Shown piece by piece: positions 45,301-52,900 of a stretch of 64,000 bases of DNA (position 1 is the stretch's first letter; each line of letters starts with the position of its first letter). The notes beneath the pieces were generated by a model. The model did not search any database, was not told the DNA's origin, and saw nothing but the letters and a program-made list of their open reading frames with translations. The DNA is from Manduca sexta (taxonomy: Eukaryota; Arthropoda; Insecta; Lepidoptera; Sphingidae), in contig NC_051116.1 of the NCBI RefSeq assembly GCF_014839805.1, positions 2,046,001-2,110,000 of the forward strand. Direction: 5' to 3'. Position numbers and translations under genes: made by a program.

Positions 45301-47554
45301 AAAAAAATATTTTTAAGAAATGTGTAGTTCATTTAGTAAGGCAATGTCAAAAAACTCTGATTAAGGTTATAGCTTAAGGTCCATTTTTTATACATTTTGT
45401 TTCACCTTTAATCTGGGTAACTAAACAAGTATTGACAAGTAAAGAATTTAAATTCACGTCTAGCTAGTGATGCATGCATGGATATTTCGGCCTTTAAAAT
45501 TTAATACGACGAAATTTTAAAGGCCGAAATATCCATGCATTATTAATTATTTTTACGTTTTTCTTTCAACTGCGAGAACTAATCACTAACTAGACGTGAA
45601 TTTAAATTCTTTACTTGTCAATACTTGTTTAGTTACCCAGATTAAAGGTGAAACAAAATGTATGAAAAATGGACCTTAAGCTATAACCTTAATATTCAAG
45701 TTTTCTCATTATGTATTTTGTATAGAATAAAATATTGTTGAATATTTTTTCGAGTGTTGCTCATTTTAGGCTGATTGATACTTTGAACAATATTTTATTA
45801 GAACGTAATATATATTTTTTTTTGTTATTAGGCAGGTTATTAACTGAAAAAAAAAATTGTTTTATATTTCCAATGTGTATGTTGTGTGCAGGCGGTGTTC
45901 CGCCTGTACGACGTGGAGGGGCGCGGCGCGGTGCCGGCGCAGCAGCTGCGCGACGCGCTGCACTCCGCCGGATACACCGTCAACGCGCACGTGCTCAACG
46001 TGCTCGCGCACAGGTACCGCACACACCACACACCACACCACACCACACCACACACCACACCACACCACACCACACCACACCACACCACACCACACCACAT
46101 CACCACACACTTTACTAATTAAACAAATACTCGGCCACTTTATGACAATAACTTATTTGTTGTTTGTATCAGGACAATAATTGGTTGAATCATTTATATA
46201 AACGCATTTGTTAACTTTAAACTACATTAGCACAAGTATTCCCATTCACATGCATAAATACATGTACACATGCGCAAATCTATTTTGTTATTATTATTAT
46301 TTATATTTCCAAACCAGATACGGCGGCTCCGACGGGTACATACAGTTTGATGACTTCATAATGTGCGCTGTGCGGCTCAAGACCATGATCGGTGAGTGTT
46401 CACTTATTGTGTAGGCTATAACTGTCTCTCTATATGCTTCTCTTTCTGTCAACAAAGATTTTTTTTTTTCGATTATTCCGAGTAGATATTCAAAACTTCA
46501 AGTTTGAATTTTCTATCATTTTAATGCATGTAAATGTTTAGGTTATTTTATTTTGTCAATATATTTTACAAAATTACAAATGTCGACAAAAATATAACAT
46601 ATACTATGCATGGAAAGTGTGTTGAAACATCTAGTTTGCTGTAACAAATATATAACAACTATTTTACAATGTTCTTAAAAGTGTCTTGTAAATATTACTT
46701 CTACCTTCCTTTCTATCTATCTACCTAAAAGATAGTGATATAAATAAAAAAACGAAACCCCGATATAACAGCAAACAACGAACCGCTTGAGAATCTCGAG
46801 CGCGACCTGCAGTGGAACTCGTGAGCTGACCGGCGCCGCGCGGACACACAAGTATATACACTGAGTATAGCACTGTATGTGCCGCATACACATGTCACAC
46901 GCAACTGTAAGGGACGACTGCATACGTAGAGGTTTTTTTTATAGAAAAAAAACGGTTCTTTCGATTTTCGATACAGTATCTTTTTTTTTGTTTTAAATAT
47001 ATAGGACTTAGATTTTTTTTCGGCGATTTCGTCTGAATAAGTGTTTTTTTTTCATTACTACGATTTTTTCTATTTTTGTATTAGAAAAAAATATGATAAA
47101 GAAATAATTAGTTAATTCCGTATATTTAAAACAAAAAATATTGTTAAATATAATTGTAGCCATATTTTTTTGTCACGAGCACCAGTCCCATGCAGTTTAT
47201 CGATCAAATTGTTTGCGATAGTATAAAAATGATAACAATTTTTATTACGTTTATTCCAATAAAACTAATAAATTTGAAATCGAAACAAAACTATTCGCAG
47301 ATAATGACACTAGGACATTACATTTGGACTATTTACAAGTACAATAAAATCACATCTACAATAAAGCAATTAGTTATTTGTAAAAGTCCAAACCACCGCA
47401 CTAACACTGCTTACTAAATGTCATCGCGCACCATAACTGGACAAAGGGTAACATGTTTCGTAAACTTTCAGATACGTTCAAAGCGAGATCGTCGGGCGGG
47501 GAATACGCCACGTTCTCCCTTGAAGAATGGCTGAATCGCACAGTCTACTCGTAG
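20975..47554 (+). CDS. CalpA: Calpain, CalpA-like calcium-activated cysteine protease (20 exons)
   Basis: A cytosolic calcium-dependent cysteine protease that cuts its substrates at limited sites. Joined exons: 20975-21385, 21761-21922, 24434-24610, 24937-25055, 31366-31434, 36928-37062, 38104-38272, 38618-38799, 39080-39193, 39407-39513, 40023-40132, 40641-40837, 41373-41480, 41799-41841, 42196-42325, 43673-43897, 44925-45052, 45892-46013, 46318-46391, 47472-47554; 954 residues, all phases consistent. Order: basic N-terminal extension (1-191), protease core (about 210-515) with Cys276 ([10 protein letters not shown]), His432 (IRGHAYS) and Asn460 ([10 protein letters not shown]), C2-like domain (about 516-690), and penta-EF-hand domain (702-954). 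A 75-residue Gly/Cys/Gln-rich insert between the first EF-hands matches the arrangement known for Drosophila CalpA, hence the symbol; orthology was not tested. The start is the ATG in AAAATGGCG. All introns are GT-AG. The N-terminal exons 1-2 are the least certain. Confidence 0.93.
21761..21922 (+). CDS. CalpA: Calpain exon 2 (residues 138-191)
   Basis: The acceptor is GTTTTTCAAG and the donor GTGCGT; 162 nt, phase 0 at both ends. Lys-rich, ending GERLFW, which joins LGETRP of exon 3. An internal ATG (residue 165, in AAAATGCCC) could start a shorter isoform. Confidence 0.7.
22056..22362 (-). repeat. SINE-1, minus-strand copy
   Basis: Reverse complement of the 9143 SINE, with CACCACGCTGGCCTAGTG, CGATGTTTTCCTTCACCG and the decayed B-box region GAATTCGAACC. 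Lies in calpain intron 2. Confidence 0.85.
22745..22922 (+). repeat. Dispersed repeat family B, copy 1
   Basis: Contains CTCTCTCCGGTCATGTCGGA, GAGAGTGCACCTGTGT and GATTGGCCGCCGTGGCCGA. A second copy is at 58943-59150. Probably a retroposon tail or SINE body. Confidence 0.65.
23197..23395 (-). repeat. Decayed Helitron-like remnant
   Basis: It begins AACTAGCTTTTGCTCACGCC (the inverted Helitron 3' end) and contains ACTATCTCTATACCAAATTT as in 1015-1316. The 5' end is not clear. Lies in calpain intron 2. Confidence 0.5.
24097..24258. repeat. MITE with CCAATC/GATTGG-rich ends
   Basis: GCCATTTTCAATAAACAATT at the left is an inverted partner of ATCGTTTATTGAAAACGGC at the right. The interior has AGACCAATCAGAACAAAGG. 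A second copy is at 37664-37822 and fragments lie at 13090 and near 23660. Calpain intron 2. Confidence 0.65.
24434..24610 (+). CDS. CalpA: Calpain exon 3 (residues 192-250)
   Basis: TTCTCTCACAG acceptor, GTGAGT donor, phase 0. Encodes the conserved entry to the protease core ([18 protein letters not shown], then WLRPG). Confidence 0.93.
24937..25055 (+). CDS. CalpA: Calpain exon 4 (active-site cysteine)
   Basis: TTTCGCAG acceptor, GTGAGT donor, ends phase 2. Carries [16 protein letters not shown] with catalytic Cys276. Confidence 0.95.
25100..26934 (+). mobile_element. piggyBac-like transposon with five subterminal palindromes
   Basis: TTAA lies on both sides (25096-25099 and 26935-26938), and both ends carry CCCTTAATTTG. 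The element is 1835 bp, shorter than an intact member, because the transposase gene is cut. Five copies of TGTATG-N6-CATACA lie at 25115-25132, 25458-25475, 25511-25528, 26731-26748 and 26785-26802. The element sits in calpain intron 4, in the gene's orientation. Confidence 0.85.
25592..26641 (+). pseudogene. piggyBac-like transposase, truncated
   Basis: One frame is open from 25592 to a TAG at 26354-26356 and continues in the same frame to a TAA at 26639-26641. The N-terminal part is Pro/Thr/Ala-rich and low-complexity ([10 protein letters not shown]). From about 26080 it shows piggyBac-type blocks: [50 protein letters not shown] and [12 protein letters not shown], the last containing an Asp of the catalytic core. 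The C-terminal half, with the remaining acidic residues and the zinc-binding tail, is missing. A good splice acceptor (CTTTGTCTGCAG, ends 25591) precedes the frame, suggesting an upstream exon or intron in the parent gene. It is non-functional. Confidence 0.8.
26938..27060 (+). repeat. Dispersed repeat family C, copy 1
   Basis: Shares AAACTATTTT, ATCGCGG-like and TTTCGACGTTTTGAA...GTGGTCACGGGG landmarks with 30064-30160. Probably a LINE 5'- or 3'-UTR piece. Confidence 0.5.
27672..28706 (+). mobile_element. Non-autonomous Helitron with 123-bp tandem array, copy 2
   Basis: Starts TCTATACTATTATATAAAGC after host A, then (TTTG)n, five tandem units, a unique part, the hairpin CGCGG-GCGGAG-CCGCG and CTAG before host T. 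It is nested in the AGGGGACCGG element. Same family as 2057-3324. Confidence 0.87.
27755..28375 (+). repeat. Tandem array, 5 x ~123 bp, inside Helitron
   Basis: CTATATATCATCACG recurs at 27831, 27954, 28077 and on, a step of 123 bases. Each unit has CCAATAGGAGCGGAGCAGTA and CAGGAACTACCGGT. Confidence 0.9.
28748..30063. other. Intron sequence, no feature seen
   Basis: Very AT-rich part of calpain intron 4 with no bounded repeat that I can recognise. Confidence 0.4.
30064..30160 (+). repeat. Dispersed repeat family C, copy 2
   Basis: ATAAAACTATTTTACGGATT, TTATCGCGGTTTTGTATA and AATGGTCACGGGGACG match the order seen at 26938-27060. Confidence 0.5.
30270..30642 (-). repeat. GC-rich dispersed repeat, copy 2
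   Basis: The part from 30480 to 30642 matches 14229-14412 (TAGGGACTCGGCCCGGCGGT; GAAGGCTGGGCGGTAGTAA; CTCCGCGAAACC). The GC-rich 200 bases before it may belong to the same retroposon. Long reverse frames across it are composition effects, and no domain is seen. Confidence 0.55.
30905..31215 (-). repeat. SINE-1, minus-strand copy
   Basis: ATATCAGCCCAGTATTATAT tail, CACGATGTTTTCCTTCACCG and the inverted head GTCTCGGCAGTCCGTTCCAC. It ends about 150 bases before calpain exon 5. Confidence 0.88.
31366..31434 (+). CDS. CalpA: Calpain exon 5
   Basis: A 69-nt exon after a 6.3-kb repeat-filled intron. TTGTTCCAG acceptor, GTAATT donor. Encodes [19 protein letters not shown] of the protease core. Confidence 0.93.
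31861..32110 (+). repeat. Dispersed repeat family A
   Basis: Near-complete copy: TGAATGACGAGACGAGCTTG head, CACTGCGCTCGCCATCCTGA, then GAAATAGACATTGCGATGG. Calpain intron 5. Confidence 0.75.
32720..33190. repeat. Overlapping old repeat remnants
   Basis: Two copies of a TCTCAAACTATCTCCATACC block (near 32790 and 32906) resemble the Helitron at 1015-1316. The part 33045-33190 has ATCCGTTCATTAGTTTTTTC and an ATACATACATCC run common in old lepidopteran repeats. Confidence 0.45.
33388..34250 (+). pseudogene. N-terminal part of the R4/Dong polyprotein, two frameshifts
   Basis: The frame from 33388 (open further upstream) runs to a stop at 34077. The coding sense passes into another frame within an A run near 34046-34053, then into a third frame near 34195-34205, where it joins the RT frame. 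The encoded text is Asn/Thr/Gln-rich, then basic and helical ([28 protein letters not shown]). No zinc finger was recognised here. The two indels make this copy unable to produce the full protein. Confidence 0.65.
34245..36793 (+). CDS. R4/Dong-type reverse transcriptase with restriction-like endonuclease
   Basis: An uninterrupted frame of about 800 codons (numbering from 34382). Reverse transcriptase motif A has Asp180 in [10 protein letters not shown] and motif C is YMDD at residues 284-287. [14 protein letters not shown] is the motif B region. A CCHC knuckle, C603-X2-C606-X8-H615-X4-C620, precedes a restriction-like endonuclease region with PD at 690-691 and [11 protein letters not shown] single ORF, no apurinic endonuclease and a C-terminal restriction-like endonuclease place it in the R4/Dong group, which copies its RNA at a nicked chromosomal site. 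The frame has no native start here; the true N-terminus is in the frameshifted part. The catalytic residues are all present. Confidence 0.85.
36804..36853 (+). other. Two hairpins in the LINE 3' UTR
   Basis: CCCTGA-AGGTA-TCAGGG (36804-36820) and CGAGC-AAAAAA-GCTCG (36838-36853) lie just after the RT stop. Such structures may serve as the RT recognition signal in non-LTR elements; this role is inferred. Confidence 0.5.
36928..37062 (+). CDS. CalpA: Calpain exon 6
   Basis: GTTTTCAG acceptor, GTAAGT donor. Encodes [18 protein letters not shown] and [14 protein letters not shown]. Its acceptor lies 134 bases after the stop codon of the R4/Dong LINE. Confidence 0.95.
37664..37822. repeat. MITE with CCAATC/GATTGG-rich ends, copy 2
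   Basis: TTTTCGATAAACGATCCCGA at the left and GAGATCTTACTGAAAACTGC at the right; the interior AAAAATAGACCAATCA matches 24097-24258. Calpain intron 6. Confidence 0.6.
38104..38272 (+). CDS. CalpA: Calpain exon 7
   Basis: ATTTCAG acceptor, GTGAGG donor, ends phase 0 (residue 414). Encodes [20 protein letters not shown], a hallmark of the calpain core. Confidence 0.95.
38618..38799 (+). CDS. CalpA: Calpain exon 8 (active-site His and Asn)
   Basis: TTTTCAG acceptor, GTGAGC donor. Contains His432 in [10 protein letters not shown] and Asn460 in [14 protein letters not shown]. Confidence 0.95.
39080..39193 (+). CDS. CalpA: Calpain exon 9
   Basis: CGTTCCAG acceptor, GTAAAC donor. Encodes [17 protein letters not shown] and [15 protein letters not shown] at the end of the protease core. 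Confidence 0.95.
39407..39513 (+). CDS. CalpA: Calpain exon 10
   Basis: CTTCGCAG acceptor, GTACAT donor. Encodes [15 protein letters not shown] and [13 protein letters not shown], the passage into the C2-like domain. Confidence 0.94.
39550..39848 (+). repeat. Dispersed repeat family A
   Basis: TGACGAGACGAGCTTGCCGT head to CTCACATATGAGAGACCTAC tail. Calpain intron 10. Confidence 0.75.
40023..40132 (+). CDS. CalpA: Calpain exon 11
   Basis: ATTTTCAG acceptor, GTGAGT donor, ends phase 0. Encodes [19 protein letters not shown] and an acidic DPDEGDEE loop, the calcium-sensing acidic loop of the C2-like domain. Confidence 0.95.
40357..40600 (-). mobile_element. 5'-truncated RTE-type LINE, 3' end
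   Basis: The minus strand encodes the end of an RTE-like polyprotein: [20 protein letters not shown], then [18 protein letters not shown]. It finishes with a (GAT)n tract (plus-strand ATCATCATC at about 40357), the microsatellite-like tail typical of RTE elements. A C run lies beside it. Calpain intron 11. Confidence 0.75.
40641..40837 (+). CDS. CalpA: Calpain exon 12
   Basis: GTTCACAG acceptor, GTGAGT donor. Encodes [17 protein letters not shown] and [10 protein letters not shown], a beta-rich part of the C2-like domain. Confidence 0.95.
41373..41480 (+). CDS. CalpA: Calpain exon 13
   Basis: TTTTCTAG acceptor, GTGAGT donor. Encodes [19 protein letters not shown] and RVFSEKDNN, the end of the C2-like domain. 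Confidence 0.95.
41505..41572 (+). repeat. Short dispersed repeat (GAACCTCCTCC)
   Basis: CGAATTGAGAACCTCCTCCT with GAAGTCGGTTAA recurs in part near 700-730 and 11190-11215 (GAATTGAGTACCTCCTCC). Probably the end of a common lepidopteran repeat. Confidence 0.5.
41799..41841 (+). CDS. CalpA: Calpain exon 14 (43-nt microexon-sized linker)
   Basis: TTTTCACAG acceptor, GTGAGT donor, ends phase 0. Encodes the acidic linker [14 protein letters not shown] before the EF-hand domain. Confidence 0.88.
41922..42120. repeat. Palindromic MITE in calpain intron 14
   Basis: Arms of about 65 bases (41922-41986 and 42054-42120) are inverted copies with one clear difference (CTAAGATCTGC against CTAAGGTCTGC). 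Each contains AGTATCGCTCCGAACCTAAG. The loop is about 67 bases. As RNA it could form one long hairpin. Confidence 0.8.
42196..42325 (+). CDS. CalpA: Calpain exon 15 (first EF-hand)
   Basis: CGCCAG acceptor, GTATGT donor, ends phase 1. Encodes [20 protein letters not shown], an EF-hand with an acidic loop, and EILDYAMRE. Confidence 0.93.
43673..43897 (+). CDS. CalpA: Calpain exon 16 (symmetric insert exon)
   Basis: CGGAACAG acceptor, GTAACC donor, 225 nt, phase 1 at both ends. Encodes residues 745-819: a poly-Gly stretch, a Cys-rich amphipathic stretch ([19 protein letters not shown]) and a Gln-rich tail. It separates the first EF-hand from the second. Base composition is far more GC-rich than the flanking introns. 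Skipping would keep the frame. Confidence 0.85.
44925..45052 (+). CDS. CalpA: Calpain exon 17 (second EF-hand)
   Basis: TATTACAG acceptor, GTGAGG donor, ends phase 0. Encodes [19 protein letters not shown], a canonical EF-hand loop. Confidence 0.94.
45365..45688. repeat. TTAA-flanked palindromic MITE, copy 1
   Basis: TTAA at 45361-45364 and 45689-45692 flank arms of over 100 bases that start GGTTATAGCTTAAGGTCCAT. Around the centre a second palindrome, ATGCATGGATATTTCGGCCT, is repeated in reverse complement. The TTAA target fits a piggyBac-type mobiliser. Calpain intron 17. Confidence 0.8.
45892..46013 (+). CDS. CalpA: Calpain exon 18 (third EF-hand)
   Basis: TGTGTGCAG acceptor, GTACCG donor. 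Encodes [19 protein letters not shown]; the loop has fewer acidic ligands than exon 17. Confidence 0.94.
46017..46108. repeat. (ACACC)n microsatellite
   Basis: A 90-base run of CACAC/CACCA units begins 4 bases after the exon 18 donor site. All long frames here are repeat artefacts. Confidence 0.95.
46318..46391 (+). CDS. CalpA: Calpain exon 19 (fourth EF-hand)
   Basis: AAACCAG acceptor, GTGAGT donor. Encodes [19 protein letters not shown]. Confidence 0.93.
47472..47554 (+). CDS. CalpA: Calpain exon 20 (C-terminus)
   Basis: ACTTTCAG acceptor. Encodes the last 27 residues, with [13 protein letters not shown] before TAG at 47552-47554. This matches the fifth EF-hand dimerisation tail of penta-EF-hand calpains. 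Confidence 0.93.
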
Positions 47555-49167
47555 ATGTTAATACATGCCTTACAGGGCCGAAAAAAAAACATATAACTGC
47601 TTTTGATCAAATATTAGAGATGTTTGACCCAAAAAATAACTCAGATATTAGTTTCATCCAGAATAAAAAAAAAACTATTTGACTTTTGATCAAATATTAG
47701 CGGTCAGTGTGACCCAAAAAAAAAGGAAACAATAGTTCGTTTGATCCAAACAAGGCCAAACGTTGGTAAAAGTGTCAATTGATTTTCGTCCATTCGGCCC
47801 TGGCTTACGCATATTGTACTGTTTAATGTAAGGATATTGTAATCTCTTATTAAATTATTCAAAAAAATATTACTGTTCACTGTTTTGCAAGAAAAATGCT
47901 TTTTTTGTTTAATGTAATCACTGGTGACTTAAACTGAGAAGTTATTATTTAAACGAAAATTTTATAAAAAGAAATATATTACTTACTTTTTTTTTATATT
48001 AAGTATAGCGCTAAATTTTCTTTCTGTTTTTTTTTTACCAAATAAGAATACTTAACGACCGTTCGGAGATAAAAATCGATACCATTTTTCTTGCAATTCA
48101 TTGTAAATGAAAATGTTTATAAAATATAAAGTGTCTTATAGTTCGCCTAATCTAAGTCACAAATATATTGAAATTAACGATGAGATGTATTTTTAATAAT
48201 CGATACGGGTAATCACTCATTACTAAAAACAAAAAAAAATATTTTTCTATATTCATTGTAATTTTTGCAATTTGTTTTTGCCTGGCATACTGTTGTATTG
48301 TATGATTATGAAGTAGCTCACCATTTTTTTTATAAATTTGAAATCTGTATCAGAACCTTTTTTTTACTGTTTTTTTTTCACAAACAAGAAAATTGTAAAT
48401 CATTTAGAACTGTGGTTCTATTTTTTGTGTCTATTTTTAAAAAAAAGCAGTACTTCCAGGCTATATTTCCGCTAACACATTTATTAGTTATAAGTATACC
48501 AGTATTTTGTTATATCCACCGATACTTCATTCCAATATGCGTTTAGTTTATCCCGAGGGAACATCTGTACTCTGTAGTCCTGTGCGATTAGCTCCTACAA
48601 GCTTCTATATTGACGTTATAATATATATTCGTATATGATTGTTTGCACTCTGTGGCATCGACGAAGCATTTTTTGAAAACATTTATGACAATTTTTATTT
48701 TACATTTAAAGATCTGAAATATAATGACTATATTTATTTGAATCGTTATTTTTATTTGCCTGCTTACTTTAATTATGAGATTTCTTGATGACTAGTTTTC
48801 TAATAACCAATGAAGTATCAACACTCGCTGCGGTCCACACAAATGATGCGGATATGATACCCATCTAAAACTGAGCGATGCGTTTTCAAGAGCGCTACAG
48901 CAGTGTGGGAACACACATGTGTTCGAAGTTTTATTTCCTTTAAAATCTTTTTTTCTTTTATATTACTTAGATGTTATTTAAAAAAAAAGGTTTGATGAAA
49001 AATGCAAAACAAAATTCAATGTGTAATTTCTATTAATACGGAAAAAAATAAAATATAATATAGCGCTAAAGGAAGGCTACCTTTTCTATAATTTATTGCA
49101 CCAATTAAAATTTTTAGCAGAAACAAACCTGATTTTATTGTAACATACACTTTACTATTTGCTAAGG
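47555..49167 (+). other. Calpain 3' UTR and intergenic sequence
   Basis: AT-rich; shows two imperfect copies of TTTTGATCAAATATTAG (near 47603 and 47684), then no recognisable feature. Confidence 0.4.
47662..47667 (+). other. Candidate calpain poly(A) signal
   Basis: The first AATAAA after the stop codon, about 108 bases downstream. No cleavage evidence. Confidence 0.3.
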
Positions 49168-49522
49168 GTCAATTCATACGAGCGCAGAGGCGAAACGCAT
49201 CGGAGCCAAAATCTATATATATCAAATGCACATTTCTTCTGAAATACAAAAAAGTTGTGTGTGCGTCGGATTTTCCGCGTTCCAGCGCGACCAAAGCCGA
49301 TAGGTTCGCGCTTCCGTATAAACCCAAGCGGCTACTACGCGAACTAACGCATTACCACTCGTCAGTCGAAATCCGGCACTGAAGATCTTAGAAACTATTT
49401 TGTACAATTTTCAAGTACAATAAACTAGCAACAAATATCCACATGTGAATGTGCGCAAATTCGTGCAACTTGCAGACTGTGACGCTTCCATGTACTGCAA
49501 CTCTGCGCTCGTATGAATTGAC
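49168..49522. repeat. DNA transposon remnant with 22-base inverted ends
   Basis: GTCAATTCATACGAGCGCAG at the left is repeated as reverse complement (CTGCGCTCGTATGAATTGAC) at the right. The GC-richer interior has no transposase. The target duplication is unclear (CTAAG against CTAAA nearby). Confidence 0.65.
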
Positions 49523-49794
49523 ACTAAATAGCCAATGGTATAAATATATAACTGCTTACATATTTTTTAATAATGCACATACGCTGTAATGCAGTAACGG
49601 AAGGGATCTAGTTATATTCGTGTTACCTAAAACTTTAGGGTATTTTAACAATGTTGGGTATATTTTTGATCACATAATCGCGTATTTACACGGAAAATTT
49701 CGACTTGAAAAGAAAAAAAAACAATATTTACACATTCGCGGTTCTAACCGCCGAACGACGAAAAGCAAATCAAAAGGCAAAATACGACAAATAA

Positions 49795-49800
49795 TTTATT
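49795..49800 (-). other. Poly(A) signal of the 308-residue gene
   Basis: AATAAA on the minus strand, six bases after the stop codon, implying a very short 3' UTR. Confidence 0.6.
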
Positions 49801-49806
49801 ATCAGA

Positions 49807-49931
49807 CTACAACTCTTCCATTTCGTCATCCATTGGTTCTTGAGGGTATTCCTCAGGCGCGGGCTCGCTGGAACTCGTAGGTGGGATGTAGAACGGCATG
49901 TCGTACGGCCGAATTACTAGTTTAGCGCTAT
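49807..49931 (-). CDS. Unknown gene exon 8
   Basis: GTCAACAG acceptor. Encodes SAKLVIRPYDMPFYIPP, an acidic tail and the stop TAG. Confidence 0.82.
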
Positions 49932-52900
49932 CTGTTGACAAAAATAACAAACAAGGTCAAAATCGCGGCTTACCGGCAATAGACACCGTAGACATTTGTC
50001 TTGACATAATGTGAAATTGAATATTCTTAACATTATACAGAAACTTAAATGTCTCTTGTACAGTAAAATAACTTCAATCAGCTTCAAAACTTCCTTTGTT
50101 AGTAAACTTTCAAAACAAACGAAAGTTTACTAAGAAATTCTCGCAGCAATGTTTTGCGCAAGAACTTGCCCGTTTAGTGGCAAGTTAATACATATACGAT
50201 TCATCACAAGTCCTGAAAGCTTCATAATTTACACAAATCAGTTTACCCTGACTACATTTTACGCGGTATGGATTATTTCATCCACGAAGACGCGCGCCAC
50301 AATTTTCCCTAATGGCTTATGGAGTGCGTGTGCACTCAAGCTGCTCACGATCTACGATAGATATCGTCAAAGCTGAGGCTTGTATCAGTCCACTTACCCG
50401 CAACAACCCCGCTCTAGTTGTGGGGCGCGTCTTCATGGAAATTAAAATATCTTTAGTACCAAATTAATCTCATATTAGTTTATTTATTTAGTGACAGAAA
50501 CATGACAACCCATTATAAAAAAAGAACATTAAAAAGAAAACTACCAATAAACCTACTTGCTAAGACTAATAAAACATTACAGAAAAGGGGACCGGACAGG
50601 TATTACCAAAAAATCTGAAATTCAGTTTAAAGTAAAGTTTGTAATATTAAAAATATTATCTCATATTTGTTTTCGTAAAAGAGTTGTGATTTGTATTTTT
50701 AAATCAATAAATAAAATACAATAATTATAATATTTTTAGTCTATTCTTTACGGCAAATGAGACACCAATCACGGCGCATGACGTCACACGTGGGTAAAAT
50801 GTAAACAAACAGACGTCATCTGGATGTCATACCGCGTTGTGTTATTTTAATGCTTTAAAATAAATCGATGAATATTTCAATTAATTAAATCATTTGTACA
50901 CCCAGGGAGGTTATGGTTATGAGATGTATTTATTTATGTTTTAGCTGCCACATGATATGGAATAGAATATTTATTTATATAGAATTCTGGTTGTTACACA
51001 GATTGCCTGAGATTGACACGGTCTATGCAGTGTTGCCAGATCATAATTTCTCTTTACCCCAGGATTATTTGGAATTTAAAATTTTACCCTTAAACTAATC
51101 ATAAATAATTCGGTACTTTTTTTTCTATATCCTTATCTATGCAGACGCCACTTCTTTCTTCACTTCCACTTCAATAATTATTAATTTAATTATCTCATTT
51201 TATTAGGAACAACTAGCTGTACACGAAAATTGTATTGAATAAAAATTATAATTGTTTCATGGCCTTCAATTTTTGTAGGAAACATCTTTTTCTAGGCTCA
51301 ATATTTATTACAATACCGTGAAACAATAGCTTTAATACCTTAACTCGTAGAATTACCCCAAAAATTACCATAAAAAAAAATACCCTGCTGATTCAGTTTT
51401 ACCCTAAATCTAGGGTAAATAACCCTAATCTGGCATTATTGAATCACTGTTCAAATGACAAGACTTGTCAAGTTGCTTTATCCACGTATGACGTCACACG
51501 AGACGAAATGACATAATGTAGCGTTTGCGCGGGAATTATAGCTATTTAACATTTAGGCATGGTTTTATGTACTTTTTAAGCTTTATTTGTGCAAAATACT
51601 ATTTTTCTTGGCTATTTATATCCACAATGATCAATTTAAAACACCTTCTGAAAATTTGTCCGGTCCCCTAATGACCTATAACAATGGCTACCGGAATATA
51701 ACTTGTTGATAAGGGGCCCTTCAAGTATTACGTAACGCAATTTTTGAAGATTTTTGTAATACTTGAACGGCCCCTATTCTAATTTCTAACCCATCTTTTA
51801 GCGACACGAATAAGATACAATCATACTATATTAATACCTAACTCCCATTTCAATAATAGTTTGTAAGGGGGGGTGCAGGAGGCGCGGGGCGGGACTCCCG
51901 CGCGGCGCGTGGGCCGCGAGTCACGCAGGCTGTTTTAGTTTTTAGTTTGAAGCGGGCCGCCATTTCGCCAACACGCGGCACCCGTTCGCCCTTAGCACCT
52001 CCGTATTATTTGTTAAATGTACGCAAATAAATACGCTTTCTTATCTGCTAACAAAGCCCTTTCCTTTTGTGTACTGCACACTCAACACTATCTTTAGGGT
52101 CACTCACTGATGATAGTGCCGTCCATGGCCATGAGTCCGGCATAGTTCTCCGGCGCGACGCAGAACATGAGCAGGTTGTACATGCGCCGCGAGCGGTTCA
52201 CCTTGATCGGTCTGTAGGGCCGCAGGAACGAGTCCATCGCCTCCTTCGGCGGCAGGAACGGCTCGCCGTACAACTAAAAATATAGTAGAATCTATAGCTA
52301 TGTTTAGCGCCATCTGTAAGACGCCGGTAGCATCAATTTAAAAAAAATTAACTACAGCAGCAGATTACTGGGTTAAAAAGTAACCTATATATTAATCCAA
52401 GACATGATCTATCTGTGAGCCAAATTTCAAAAAAATCCATGCACTGGTTACTGCGTTTACTTCTAACAAACATCTAAACATTCTACAAACATAAGCGTTT
52501 AGAATGTCATAAGAAATAAGAATTTAGACTAGCTTTCGCTCGGTGTTCTGTTCATTTGAAATCCAGTTTGGACCACTGCCCAATAACACTTTTTAAGAGT
52601 ATTTTGTTTAGTACCAGCCTAAAGTCTAGACTTAATGTCCGATATGGCAATAACCCCGGATTCTATCACAATATAACCAGTCTGTATGAAATTTTTTCTC
52701 ATATTAAGTATTTTATTAATATAAAAAATATATGCCAAATCCAAATCAAAGCATCCAGATTTAACTGCTTGTTTCGCCTACTCATTACAGTGGGATTGTT
52801 ACATTTAAGTATTGTATTGTCGGTAGGTCAGTCAGATAATAAACGCTGTACTAGAAGCACGTCTTTGATTTGTCAGTGGCGACGAGGATAGTTCGGAAAA

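Noticed and set aside
45840..46122. Long frames on both strands
   Set aside because: They run through calpain exon 18 and the ACACC microsatellite; only the exon frame shows EF-hand residues.
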